64,000 bases of DNA, taken from the NCBI RefSeq assembly GCF_905220365.1, contig NC_061147.1:6014001-6078000 (forward strand), in the 5' to 3' direction. A program made the translations under genes and the position numbers. Shown piece by piece: positions 25,024-37,509 of this stretch; the stretch's first letter is position 1, and every line of letters starts with the position of its first letter. The DNA comes from Vanessa cardui (Eukaryota > Arthropoda > Insecta > Lepidoptera > Nymphalidae). Under the pieces are notes generated by a model that made no database searches, had not been told where the DNA came from, and saw only the letters and a program-made list of their open reading frames with translations.

Positions 25024-26190
25024 CCCTCTAACTCGCCTCAACGACATTTCATTGCAACTAAACGAACTCAGATTTGTTTACAAGATACTTCTCGATACAA
25101 ACGAAATTTGACTTATTTATAATCTATCATATTTTTTTTTCGATTCGATTTTTGAAATCGATGTGAAAACTTTTTAAAACATATCGTTATAGCAATTAAA
25201 ACAAATAACAAATCGATTAAATATTTCAAAATAAGAACGCTTTATTTATTCTTAAAAGAAAATTCTACTAAAGCATTAAATGCACAACTTATATCAGATA
25301 GCAGTGCGTTTCAAATGAGGTTTTAGTATTTAATAATTATGTAATAATATCATTCGCTTCTTATACTATTAACGCGACAAGCACGCGTTTCATATTCTTG
25401 TTTCTTGTTTAATAAAAATCGTATTAATCTTTTAATCACCTTTGTATGATAACCGGTTAAATTAAAAAGTCAACGTAAATAATACGGCACAAATAAAAAG
25501 TCGTTGATAGGAAGTTGTGAAGGCTTAATGATTCACAGACAAACCAGCCCAAAGAAGCCCACGGTTGACCTGTCACCGAACGCCGAAATGTCGATTAAAT
25601 TAAACAATTACTGACCATATTGTGAATCGCATCGAATATAAAACTTATTTATAAAGCGGTCGACGAAAACGCAAGCATCTATTTTGAACCTTATGCTATA
25701 GTAATAAAGACTATTATTGCAAGAACTCCTGCATTGCTCTTTGGTGTTCCTGTGCCTAAAGTTCAAAGTCACCGCTAAGGATCGTATAGTATTGGCCAGA
25801 GATAATTTGTTCTTCCAAGAAACATTTTGCCGTATTATGCATAAACTAATTTTATCATAAGCCATTGTGCGATAAACAATATAATGTTAAAGCTGTTTGT
25901 AATATACATTAAAACCTCCTTAGATTAGACTCTATTCACGAACGCTTTTGCGAACTTAAAATAGATTTTGTTTTTTTTTTTTTTTATAAATCGCTAATCA
26001 CTTTCCTGATATATCTCAGTATGGGTCAAGGGATGCGATTTCATTCCCACGACGAAAGCGGATGCCCGCGGTCAGTACCAGAGATGCTGACCAGTGTTGT
26101 ACATTAAATCGATATAAATTTATCGATATTAATTCCGTTACATTATTTATGTAAAAATCGAATGTGAATCGAACTAATTATTAAATAAAA
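25024..26190. other. AT-rich, nothing recognised
   Basis: No repeat family or coding frame supported. A T-run at 25970-25985 could be a degraded retroposon tail. Confidence 0.4.
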
Positions 26191-26200
26191 TTATATCCGT

Positions 26201-26519
26201 GAGCAGAGATGGCCCAGTGGTTAGAACGCGTGCATCTTAACCGATGATTGCGGGTTCAAACCCAGGCAAGCACCGCTGATTCATGAGCTTAATTTGTCTT
26301 TATAACTGTATTATAGTGCTCAGCGGTAAAAAAAACATCGTGAGGAAACCCGCATCTTTCACCCGAAAAATTTCATAGAAATTCTGCCACATGTGTATTC
26401 CACCAACCCGCATTGGAACAGCGTGGTGGAATATGTTCCAAACCTTCTCCTTAAAGGGAGAGGAGGGGAGGCCTTTAGCACAGCAGTGGGAATTTACAGG
26501 CTGTTGTTGTTTGTTGTTG
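26201..26519 (+). repeat. SINE-A, full length with perfect target duplication
   Basis: Flanked by a perfect 10-bp duplication, ttatatccgt, at 26191-26200 and 26520-26529. The head has gatggcccagtggttagaac and GGTTCAAACCC. The 3' tail is (GTT)n, unlike the TTACTTT tail of the copy at 13710. Confidence 0.93.
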
Positions 26520-26994
26520 TTATATCCGTTGGAAAATACATATAAATACAACTATAGTTCGAATTTTACTTTGACAATGTTCTAGTCTAGTTCTATGGCC
26601 AAAACTTTTGATTAGGAACTAAAGTATTAATAGAACCTTGTGACAGGAAACCAACTAATTTGCATATCGTTTTTACCGTGACGCAACCGCGCAATCATTT
26701 GGTAGATAACCGTTACATCTAAGGTTAGCCAGCCATTTGCTTTATCGACGCCAGTCTGTCTGGTGTTACATAATGAATTATTAATGATATACAATAATTA
26801 TGACAATGTTTTATTTATTCCATATGGTAAGTTGTTACCACGATCGACAGAAGCGACATTTTATAGGACGGTTAATGGTTTATCCATCTATCCACTGGCT
26901 TACTATAAGCCCAATATAAGTTTATATTAATTGATGTAATTGTATGATTAGCTAAATACAATGACAGACGGTACATATCGCCCGTGTAAAGAAC

Positions 26995-27096
26995 GAAAGG
27001 CTAAAGCGCCACTATATAGGTTTTAGAAAATGAGATTAAGTACTTGAGCATTAAAGCTCAGTTTCTAAAAATACTGGATTGGCGCTTTAATCTTTC
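26995..27096 (+). ncRNA. candidate pre-miRNA-like hairpin
   Basis: Arms 26995-27034 and 27057-27096 pair at 33 of 40 positions (three of them G-U when read on the plus strand) around a 22-base loop. The mismatches are scattered as small internal loops. Size and shape fit an insect miRNA precursor, but an old foldback element would look the same. I do not recognise either arm as a known miRNA. Confidence 0.4.
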
Positions 27097-27704
27097 TTCC
27101 ATTTGTACTGACGATTTAATTTAATACACTATCCATAAAAATTATAAATAGTGACTAGTTTAACGCTGCATTACAACCTCTAACACACATACTGAAGTTT
27201 TTATTATTAATCAGAGAATAGACATAGGATAAAAATACGTTTTGTTATTTAATAAATTTTAAAATTTAAATACGTATTTTTATCGTTATCAAACTACATC
27301 ACTACTAAGAAATAGGGTCATTCGCCCTCCGCAATAAATCATTTTTAATTATGTGTGCATACTTCAATCTTTCCATTAGTTTGCAAATGGTTGGTCAACG
27401 AAGCCGGTCTTTGACCTTATTTCTCATTTTTCGCGAGAGGATGCGGACAATTTCGGAAATGGGTCAGAAGAAATTTTATCGCTTGATCGGCGATTTTTGA
27501 ATTTGGGTCAAGTGGTTTTTTCAACTGTGATTTACAGTCTGATACATTATAACTCTTGATGTTCCTTGGTCAGATATTGTCGGCTCTATTTTCGCTAATC
27601 GTACTATGTATTATTTACTATATATATATGTCTTGTAGTTTATATATGTAGTTTGTGAATGCGTTATATTTGAGAAAGATAATACGTTTTGAATTTTGAT
27701 ACCA

Positions 27705-27816
27705 ACAACAACAGCCTGTAAATTTCCCACTGCTGGGCTGAAGGCTTCCTCTCTCTTCAAGGAGATGGTGTGGAACATATTCCACCACGCTGTTCCAATA
27801 CGGGTTGATGGAAGAT
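27705..27816 (-). repeat. SINE-A, 5'-truncated
   Basis: Only the 3' part is present (acaacaacagcctgtaaatt to ccaatacgggttgatgga). GTT-type tail. Confidence 0.82.
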
Positions 27817-28360
27817 TGGTGGATGGAAGGTGGATATTTTGATATCATTAATCATCAATAATTTCTGTTACTGCTTGCATAATAGTACTTAAAATACTAT
27901 TTTGGGTAATGCCCATCGGTAATTACATGTACTGAAATTGCCTCACGATAAATAAAATAGTATTAATATAATAAGAATGTACCCGTATGTCAGCCCTGAT
28001 TGGCACAATTGTTGCTATAAACGAGCCAAGGCTAGCGAAGGACAATGTTCACATCCGGTGCGCCAGAGTGGGGCGACCATGTGACCACTTTCGCCGGGAA
28101 AGTCCTTTAAAATGTATATTCAAAAAAAATCCACGAAAATTAATTACATTAATTTTTACCAAATTCTACATATGAAATTAATCCCTTAGTGTGTATAGTG
28201 TAGTGTAGTATGATCTATATTTAAAATGTTACCGTGGTAAGTGTTTAAAATAACGTATTCATTAATTTCACTTCGGTTGTCATTAGGCCGCTTTTTTTTG
28301 CGGATTTTTGCTGATATGCTCGTATTCCATGGAAATATACTATTTTTTTTGTCCGACGAC
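27817..28360. other. no gene recognised
   Basis: A GC-richer stretch at 28000-28110 (ggtgcgccagagtggggcga) has no recognisable product. The rest is AT-rich. Confidence 0.4.
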
Positions 28361-28364
28361 ATTC

Positions 28365-28480
28365 GCAGGATGGCCGGTAGATGCTGGATGAGGGACGCAG
28401 AGGACCGAGCAACGTGACGCGCTCTGGGTGAGGCCTATGTTCAGCAGTGGACAGCAGTGCGCTGATGATTGATTGATAAT
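28365..28480 (+). mobile_element. non-LTR retrotransposon C-terminus relic
   Basis: The plus frame reads GRCWMRDAEDRAT, a stop (TGA where TGG is expected), then RALGEAYVQQWT, followed by a gatgattgattgata tail. This matches the well-known RTE-like C-terminal ending WMRxAxDRxxWRxLGEAYVQQW seen in insect elements. The in-frame stop shows a dead copy. Confidence 0.7.
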
Positions 28481-28833
28481 ACTGTAAAAATGAAATGAAA
28501 GAGATCAAAGGATATAGGTAAATACCTTTTTCATGAACTTACTTAAGAAAACTTGCGTATAATAGTGTTCGTCAGAGAGTGCAGTCAATCTTTAGAAAAC
28601 TAGTGATTTATTAGTTCATTATTCTTACACGGATTATATACGTAGCAATACTAAGTGAAAATAAATTTTACATCGCCAGGCGTTGTTTTTTTGTTATGTA
28701 TTTAATTATAAAGATTGTGAAATAAAATGTTATTTTAATAAACTTTTATAATAGTGTTTATAATTACATAAAATAAATAAAATATCCATTTACCAATTAT
28801 TATATAGGAAAATCTTTAATATGCTTGCTATTG

Positions 28834-29002
28834 TGTGTTCCGGTTTGAAGGGTGAGGGAGCCAGTGTAACTACAGGCACAAGGTTCCCAAGGTTGGTGGC
28901 ACATTGACGATGTAAGGACTAGTTAATATTACAGCTTCATTGTCTATGGGTACTTACCATTAGGTGGCCCATATGCTCGTCCGCCAACCTATACCATAAA
29001 AA
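28834..29002 (+). repeat. repeat B, 5'-truncated
   Basis: Plus sense from gttccggtttgaagggtgag to catatgctcgtccgccaacc, tataccataaaaa. It lacks the first about 110 bases of the unit. Confidence 0.82.
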
Positions 29003-30190
29003 GAAGCAAATTTCATCAGATTCGGTTCTGCGCTTTGGTTTTGAAAGCGCGACAGACAGACAGAGGTAGTTTCACATTTATAATATTAATATAGATATTC
29101 AAAATAAATCCTCTAGTAATGTTTATAATTATTACCCTAATGTCCCTTCACACGCCCAACGCGTGGTATCAAGAGTTACAACGTAATACCCGTGCATTGC
29201 CAATGCCACGGCGAGAGAGAAAGAAGATTAATCAAGGGTTAATGGAGTGGACGGAATGGAAACGCATGCGCGGAGGATGTGGACCATTTCAAACATCACC
29301 CGACTCTTATAAGACTTATAAGAGGAAAAGACCTGAACGTGACAAAAGATAGAATTGATTAAAAGAATGAATTCTATTTTTGAATATTTAATTCATAAAT
29401 AGAATTCATTTTTTTTAATAATCCGGCGTGAGTTCTTTTATCAACTGACACGATGATATTTTTTTTAAAAAAAATAAATAAACATTAAATTATTCTATGC
29501 ATATAATACAATTGAAGAGACACCTCTTTGTGATATTAAAATAACCGCCCTTTTCAAAAAGCATGTATGTAAGCATAATTTTTATTCGTCTTTCTGTCAA
29601 TTTGTTCCGACTAATTTCTAGAACGGCTGGAAAGGTTTCGACGGGTTTTGAAATCTGCGAGCTGAACAATAACTGTTTTTTTAATGTGAAATTCGAATGC
29701 GTACAATGTCGCGGGCACAGCTAGTTTAAATAATATAATTGTAATTAATACCAATAAGACAAAATTTATTAAAATATTAATGAAAACGTTGTTTTCAAAT
29801 AAAGTTTAATTTTGTTAGTTATTTAATATACATCTCATGTAAGGATGTTTTGAAGAATATAAGAAGTGATAAAGAGTAAGGACAGAGTAAGTAAGGACAA
29901 GGATAACGGACTAACTAAGTGTCTTAAATTTTGGACATGATATTCATTATATAAAATTTTTAAAAAGGCTTATATTAACTTTTACAAATTCGAATGTCAG
30001 GGGTGTCAATGGGTGACCATGTTTTTCCATTCAAACAAATCAAAGCCATACACAAATTATTAATCATTATTTTGTACAATAAAAAAAGACAATTGTGTTT
30101 TTTAGATCAAAGTCGATTAGTCATAGCAATTAACATAACATTACATGATGATTATGGTTATGCTATTTATATATAATCCTTATTTATGTA
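29003..30190. other. repeat F fragments and unassigned DNA
   Basis: Repeat-F-like wording at 29030-29095 (cgacagacagacagaggtag) and 29560-29725 (ends gcgggcacagctagtt). Between them, 29119-29352 is an open frame with balanced codons but no recognisable domain; it contains a perfect 10-bp-arm palindrome at 29304-29324. Confidence 0.4.
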
Positions 30191-30330
30191 TCTGTGAACT
30201 CAAACTCAAATAACTTTATTCAATATGGAAGCATTACACTTTCTTATTGATGGTCAATTGAAACACTACAACCGGTTCGGAAAAGAAAATACCCTGACCT
30301 GAGAAGAACCGGCGGAAGTGAGTGAGTGTT
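30190..30330 (+). repeat. dispersed repeat E relative
   Basis: It contains caaataactttattcaatat, caaccggttcggaa and gagaagaaccggcgg, a diverged relative of repeat E. The same relative is hit by the RTE insertion at 32586. Confidence 0.5.
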
Positions 30331-30423
30331 GCACTATAAAAAAAACTAAAAAATGTGTGCACTTTATTTATTGGTGTGCGTGGCTACCCTTCACACTCAT
30401 ACCCTTAACTTATTTAAGAAATA

Positions 30424-30540
30424 AATATTGGACAACATTACTCTGATCCCAATGTAAGAAGCTAAAGCACTTGTGTTATGGAAAATCAGAAGCAACAGCA
30501 GTACCCGAGACCCAAGACAACATAGAAAACTAAAGAATTT
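30424..30540 (-). repeat. SINE-C, truncated
   Basis: Matches the 3' half of SINE-C (cattactctgatcccaatgt .. acccaagacaacatagaaaa). Confidence 0.7.
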
Positions 30541-32500
30541 CTACTTCTCGACGAGAGACGAGATATTCATTAAAACCTCTTTGCCATCCTAAGCTAAATT
30601 AATTAAATCAACAGCATTTTAATCGATTTCAAATATTAAAAAAAATGGCTATTTTCGGACAACTTTGATCCATACAATTGATAGTAAACAGGTAAATAAA
30701 CTTATATCTATGTTAGAAGCTATACAATAATTAATAATTTAAAACTAAAAACGACATAGTCTTCTGGGCCATTTGGCCGATCAGCGGACAGTCCCCGCTG
30801 TTGGCAATTTCACTCAGTACACTGTGGCTGCTGCCACGCACTTTGTTTAGCAATGAAGCGGTTTTCTCCCGAACGATTCCTAATAAAAACGATATATATT
30901 TTTATAGGTATTTGTATAGGTAAGTTATCAATCACAGGAAATCGTGTGGGGTCTAACCCACCCCCATTATGAAACCTGGACTAACATCATGCGGGCGACC
31001 GCACGCAAATGACTTCCGTTATTTTTAACCTACTACATTGAAAAGAGGTTAAATTTTTTACTAACCAAATAATATAACTCTAATTTATTTAGAAAATTAA
31101 ATTATTTTTTTCGAAATTATAAGGTAAATAGTTTTAAAAATTTCACATGGTCTCATTTAAAATATATCAGAGAGAGAAATCATCTAAATAATATTTTAGT
31201 CGCATTAAAATCAGCTCAGACACTGTCATATGTGTCCTTAACGGATTGTGATATACACTAATATTTTAATTACGAAAGTAACTGTGTCGTACTTTTCTGT
31301 CTGTTTTCACCCTTTCACAGCCAGACCACTGCACCGAAATTGATGTTATTTGAAGGACAGGACACTTTATTATGCTTAATTCGTAACGACCAAGGCCTGA
31401 CAGGCAAGCATCAGGAAACAAATAGTGTTATATATAATATATAATATTGAAATTAGCTTAAACTTCTCAAATGCAAATAATGCCCGGTAGCCGCTAAAGT
31501 TCCGAACAGTTACATTGAGATTCAAAACAAATTTAAAATATTCTTCAATCAATGAGGCTCAAAATGATCTTTTGATTGATGTTACAGTTAATTAAATATA
31601 TTAAAAATCAAATGTAAATCAAATATTCTTAAAAAAAAAGGTTCAAGTGCTCTTTTAAAACGTCATATTACAGTTAAATGTAAGGCTAGCACCGGTATGG
31701 AATGTACATTCTACCGAGAAGAACCGGCAAGGCTTAGTAATTATTGTTTCCAGTATTTTAATTCCATGGCATATCGATAAAGTTAAATTCATATATAGGA
31801 TTTATATAAGACTAGAAATCAACAAATACTAAGTCCACGATTATTTATTTAATTTCATTATAAATATCAACAACAATAACGATATTATTACAGTATAATA
31901 CGGGTTATTTACCACGCTTTTTATTTTTATTTGGTAGACCTCTATACTTCGATATTTTCTTTTTGATATAATATGCTTTATTCATAAAAAAATGATTTAC
32001 AGATAAAAATGAGTTCCCTGGTCCAACGAATAACGAACCAGTGTGCTCTTCCATTATTTATATCTCAAAGCTAAATTATACATAATGAAATAAAAACAAT
32101 GATGGATAAGGAGAACGAATGTGTGTTTGTGTGTGTTAGTTGTATGTTTGATATTTATGTGGGTGTGGGCGTGACGTGTGGTATGTACCTACATATAATT
32201 TTGCGTATAAATTATATCTACGAATGTCTTATTCGTTATGAAAGATCCCTAGGCTTGCAGGTGCTTTGCCTTTGAAATTATGAAATACAACAAATGTCAT
32301 ATACAGAACATACATATACATACGTAACATAACAATATGTAATGTGTATTAATATTTTTTTGCCGGTTCAATACCTATAGACAGCGGCACTTGCCATCAG
32401 GTAGCCTATACATATTTCGATTCGATATTAATCCATATATATTCTTAAAATTCAATATATGTACATAACAAATTTGACAATTAAAAGGACTCTCTTAGTT
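30541..32500. other. no gene recognised
   Basis: Moderately GC-rich patches occur at 30765-30870 and 30940-31020, unassigned. A repeat-E-like fragment lies at about 31650-31745 and repeat-F-like wording at about 31280-31345. No coding signal. Confidence 0.4.
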
Positions 32501-32585
32501 TCTTTCATCGGCTCTTCTCAGGTCAGGGCATATTATTTTCCGAACCGTTGTCGGTGACTGACTATCAATAATCTTCCATATTGTA

Positions 32586-32885
32586 AATATGTAAGCTTAT
32601 TGAAAGTGACACCGATAGCCGAGAAGTTATGTGGAAGGCGGCTATCATGGTATGGGCATGTAATGCGGAGGAATGAGGAACACATTGTGAGGAAGGCTTT
32701 GAGCATGAATGTGGACGGATATAGAGGTAGAGGACGACCAAGGAAACGATGGATGGATTGTGTGAAAGACGATATGGCTAGAAAGAATGTTACTTGTGAG
32801 ATGACGTCTGACAGAGAAGTAATGAAGGAGAAGACATGCTGTGTCGACCCCAAATAAAATTGGGATAAGGAGGATGGTGATGAAG
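32586..32885 (+). mobile_element. RTE-type non-LTR retrotransposon, 5'-truncated, with 13-bp target duplication
   Basis: The frame at 32600-32857 encodes the C-terminal tail of an RTE-type endonuclease/reverse transcriptase: LSWYGHVMRRNEEHIVRKAL, then GYRGRGRPRKRWMDCVKDDM, ending CCVDPK and a stop. The 3' end is aaaattgggataaggaggat, ggtgatgaag. A perfect 13-bp duplication, cttccatattgta, flanks it at 32573-32585 and 32886-32898. The C-terminal frame is undamaged, so insertion is recent relative to the other LINE relics here. It lies inside a repeat-E relative. Confidence 0.9.
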
Positions 32886-33374
32886 CTTCCATATTGTATC
32901 TATCATAAAGAAATTTGAGTTTGAAAAAAAATTCCTAAGTCTATTTTTTAGTGAAGTCTACTTGCTTTAAAATTTACTTATACTTTAGTCTTATCGAGAA
33001 AGATACTAAACAATGGCGAACATGATTGATTTATCGTATTGTTTTTCAACATAAATCAAAAGCTCAAATGTCCTTTTAAAATTTGTGAGTCAATGTGTTC
33101 ATACACACGATTGTTTATGTATGTGTGCCTTGAGCACACATCATGCAACTTTTATGTATATTTTCGGACTTTAGTCAGACTACTGCGAAGACATAAAAAG
33201 CTACCGTTTTCGGTATTAAACGGCGGTGAACACACTGTTTAAATAAATATAATCTTAACTGCAGTAGTAAGCCCATTGGAGTAGATATGTATATATGTGG
33301 AGCATGTTAAAATTAAAGAGTAATATTCAGTTTTATTATGTTCCAACGTCAGATGTCAACCATATAATTTCCGT

Positions 33375-33780
33375 GCAATTCAAATTAACTTTATTCAAGT
33401 AGGCTTTTACAAGCACTTTTGAATCGTCATTTTACAATTAAGTGAAGCTACCACCGGTTCGGAAAGTAGATGCCACCGAGAAGAACCGGCAAGAAACTCA
33501 GTAGTTACTCTTTTTCAACGTTTAAAAAATACAAAGTCAAGTTAATGAAATACAATTATTTAAATTAATATATCCTACTTGGAAGTCAACAGGTTTTTTA
33601 TCATCTATAAAATCTTGTATCGAATAATATGCCTTTTTTACCTATGTATTTTTATATAAACTGTTTGAATTTACGAAACGGCAAAGTTTATAAAGTCTGC
33701 GGAATTTTATTATAGAAACGGATATCTTTCCCCAAGAAGGACTTATTGACTTTGCGGAGTCGGAAACTTGGCGTTATAAG
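33375..33780 (+). repeat. dispersed repeat E, long copy
   Basis: Plus-sense partner of the copy at 14135-14530. Core: gtgaagctaccaccggttcg, gagaagaaccggcaagaaac. It continues through cgaaacggcaaagtttataa to an aaggacttattgactttgcg end. Confidence 0.7.
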
Positions 33781-34540
33781 CTTATCCTTACTAGCGATTA
33801 GCGAGTCTAAAATCAACATAAATATAAACGATGATTTTATTTTTGATAATATTTTAATAATAAAAATACATTATTTTTGCGAAAGCCGAACAGACAAAGA
33901 GAGTATCGCTGGTTTTTTACTGGGTCTTCCTGTGTACCGGGATTCGTTCGGGATTCAGGCAAGATAAAAAAACGTTTAGATGACAAGAAGCTTTTCCCTA
34001 TATATTATTTATTAAATAACAGACACAATAAAATATACTTTTGAAGATGACAAAATGACAAAGTTGTTATTTAATTAATTGAAACAATAACAAAAAATAA
34101 GTTTGGATAAATTTATATAAAACCATATGCAATAGAAAAAAAAAGTTATGATAGGTACAAACCGTACTCCCGACACAGACTTGGCACAGATTTTTCACTT
34201 ACAGACATCTATCCAGATTTACAAGTCTGAGTAAAAAAGTCTATCAACAAAATGTCTGAACCGACATTTCATATTCTCAGTATTTAGTTTTGAGGATGCA
34301 GAGTTTTTCAAACAATTTTCTTAGCAGATAATACACAGACTTTGAACTTTCATGAATAGCTCCGACTTTTTCAACAGCGTATCTTAAGTATCGGCTTACA
34401 CAAACTTTGTGAACTATTAATAAACATAATATAAAAATGTGTGTCATGTTAAACCAAAACTAGTTATTAATAGTGATTATATAAGGACCAGGAAATGTAT
34501 ATTGCTTTGATTGAGCAAGGTTTTCAAAAGTACGACAGTA
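33781..34540. other. no gene recognised
   Basis: AT-rich. A short frame to 33967 ends without features. No repeat from the listed families. Confidence 0.4.
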
Positions 34541-34582
34541 ATTTCTTTATAGCAATGTAGAGATACATTGCTATGAAGAAAT
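34541..34582. repeat. hairpin, 19-bp arms, 4-base loop
   Basis: atttctttatagcaatgta (34541-34559) pairs with tacattgctatgaagaaat (34564-34582) at 18 of 19 positions. Confidence 0.75.
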
Positions 34583-34623
34583 CCGTCAATGAACAGAATA
34601 AAGCAGCTTACCATCTACAAACA

Positions 34624-34818
34624 ACATGGCCCAGTGGTTAGAGCGCATGCGTCTTAACCGATGATTGCAAAATCTGCATGTGTCTACATTCACAGAAATT
34701 TTGCCTTCTGTGTACTCCACCAAGACGCAATGGAATAGCTTGGTGGAATATATTCCAAGCCTTCTCCTAAAAGGAGAAGCCTTAGCCCAGCTGTGGGAAA
34801 TTTACAGCCTGTTGTTGT
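34624..34818 (+). repeat. SINE-A with internal deletion
   Basis: The head (catggcccagtggttagagc .. accgatgattgc) jumps straight to the aatctgcatgtgtc segment, so about 110 bases are missing, including the B-box. Ends with (GTT)n. Confidence 0.8.
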
Positions 34819-37509
34819 TGAATCTACAATTTCATTGTACACATAGGATTGACTCCAGACAAAATAAACTTACCTCAAACGTGTGTCCGTAGCTTTATGA
34901 ACATATTTATAGCTCTCTGTAAGCTGTCACTGAGGCTTACGACCATTTCCCTTGTCCGTTTGTTTTTATTTTAACGTCAGACTTTAACTGTCATCTTGTA
35001 TTAACTAGCGGTCAGCGTTTGGTTTTGTTTACAAATAACATCCATATATTATAAATACGAATGTGAGTTTATTTGTTCGTTACGATGTTTCGTCTTTACT
35101 ACTCAACCAGTGATCATGATATATGTACATACACAATGAAAACTAGTATTTATAATTATTTATACATATATTAGATATAATTAGGTCTAAAGCTCCTCTA
35201 CTTTTTGAGAAATATTGAATACAGATTTGATGAATCAGAATTTTTAAGTCAAAAAGTGGAATAGTTACAAGCTGTTTAACTTTTTCCAAATGAATGCAAT
35301 ACTTAGTTTTTGGGATAGCGACTCTTAGGTGAATTAATGTGGGATTGACAGTCACATAGAAAGTTCAACTGTGTTTGCGAACATACCTGTACGCTGGTCC
35401 CGTCAAAGATAGTATTTGTTAGTTAGAAGGTCATTACTACCATCCCCTGGGTCATCTCGGTCTTCTATTTATCTTACCTTAGTTTTATTGCTAGAGTTAC
35501 ATATATTCTATAAAGTTACCTGTTTTATCTTCTAAAATTACATATTCCTCTTTAAATTTTACTTGTAATAAAAGTCTAAATTTAAGCTGAACATTATAAA
35601 TATTTTTACAACCAGTAGTAGGAAGTATGTCAACCTCTAAAACAATTATCTTTAATTTAAAATAACAATCAATCTACCACAATAGAAAAACATTTAGTCT
35701 ACAACACAAATAACCATCAATAATCACATTACACCGTAATAATTATATTCGCGATCTCAATGTGTCAACTACGAATCTCTCGCCTTCATTTTTTTTAAGG
35801 GTAGTTGTGTGACTTGACGCAGATGTTGCTTGTTTATTCCAACACTATATATAATATTACATAATGCATTGGTAAAACTGTAATAAGCTTTGAAATCGAA
35901 TTGATTATCAAAATATATTGAATAACTAGCTCCGGCCAACTTTTTGGGGACGAGAAGTTTGTGTGCAAAACTTTTAGAAAAAAACATTCAGATCTGTTTA
36001 AGTTTGATTGAGTAACAAACACCCATCCAAACTTTCTTAACTTCGCATCGATAGCATCAGTAAGATTTTTAAAGACTAAATTGCATTCAACTAGATACAC
36101 AATTTGTAAATTGCTTGCCGGTTCCAATTTCCCTTCCGTTCTGATAATACATAACGATTCCAAATTACCTGCAAAAATCATATTTTGGTGAGATGATTGA
36201 TTTATACAGAAGAGTATAAAGTCCCAGTTGAACGCTTAATCAGATATGAATATTGTATTAAAAAATAGATGAGTATCAACGAGGAACATATATAGAAAGA
36301 TCACCATGAAACGAACGAACCATGAAACGCAATAAATTAACACAATAACAAGTCGTATTAATTACATTTATCAGCGCACGTCTGTCCGTCTGTCAATAGT
36401 GAAATTTACGCCGTATCTCGAGACGTTTGCAATTTATAACGTCAACATAATAGAATCTTTGTTGAAATTATTAATAAATTGATAACTAAATATGGCTCGG
36501 TGCGTCGTATTTATAGACCCGTTATCGTTGACTAATTTTATGAAAAAAATGTTCATTCATTCGTTCTTTCAGTAATGCTTACATTCTTCTATTGCTATGT
36601 TTTTAATTTTAGTCAGGGTACTTTTTGCAAGTCGGGGTACCAGCCATTGACACACAAGCAAAAGCGATCCTATGACGCCTGCTGAAGATTTTAACCGGTT
36701 ACCGCTGGTTTTTAGTGGGTATTCCGATGTACTAAGTGTCTTGAGTAGTGTCGAGTCCCATAAACCCCTCTTTAAGTAGTAGAAATGCGTAATGGATTTT
36801 CTAAAAGGGCTACCCATCAGATATTCTGCCACCAAGTAAAAAATCCAAACGACCGGTTTGAAGAATGAATGATTCACTTGACATTGATTTGACTTCAGGC
36901 ACAAGGGCCATAACATCTACCTACGTGTCATGGCTGATGGTGCATAGGTGGCGGTAAATATTCCTTGGAAATGCCTGCACGGCCGTTGTGACCATCTGTT
37001 GACATATTCATACCACCTACATATTTCCTAAAAATAGAAACTATCAAAAAATCATGTAAAGCCGGTTGTGATGTATTTGCGTAATTGCAATTTAGTCTTG
37101 TTGGATTACCATTCATGCAATTATGAGAATTAAAGAAAAGAGAATAAACGTGCATTTACTTTCCAGGCTTATTATTATGAACCATTGTGATATTTCAAAA
37201 ATATAAATATTTTTTTACCTAACAGACATCATATATTATATCTTCATATAATATAGAAGTAATCTTAGTAAATAATGTCTAGCACTTAAAGTTTAAAGAT
37301 TTTGTTTTTCCCAACGCAAAGTTACAACGCACTAAATCCTATAATGCCGTTTTGAAACGAGCCTATATTTTCACTACGATATATGCTTGAGATAGATTGA
37401 CGATGAATATTTTATATTTATGTATAATATATTATTTAATACCTATGTATTTAAAGGCGTCAATTTTATTTACAAATTGACACCAACAGTATGTACGAAT
37501 ATATGTATA
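34819..37509. other. no gene recognised
   Basis: A minus-sense repeat fragment at about 35935-36040 (gtttggatgggtgtttgtta wording common in lepidopteran repeats) and a degraded repeat-B-like piece near 36800-36840 (ccatcagatattctgccacc). Open frames here are short and carry no motif. Confidence 0.4.

Noticed and set aside
32533..32892. 119-codon minus-strand frame
   Set aside because: Antisense of the RTE C-terminal relic at 32600-32857.
35769..36181. 115-codon minus-strand frame
   Set aside because: Partly covered by a lepidopteran dispersed repeat (gtttggatgggtgtttgtta wording), and no domain or splice context was seen.
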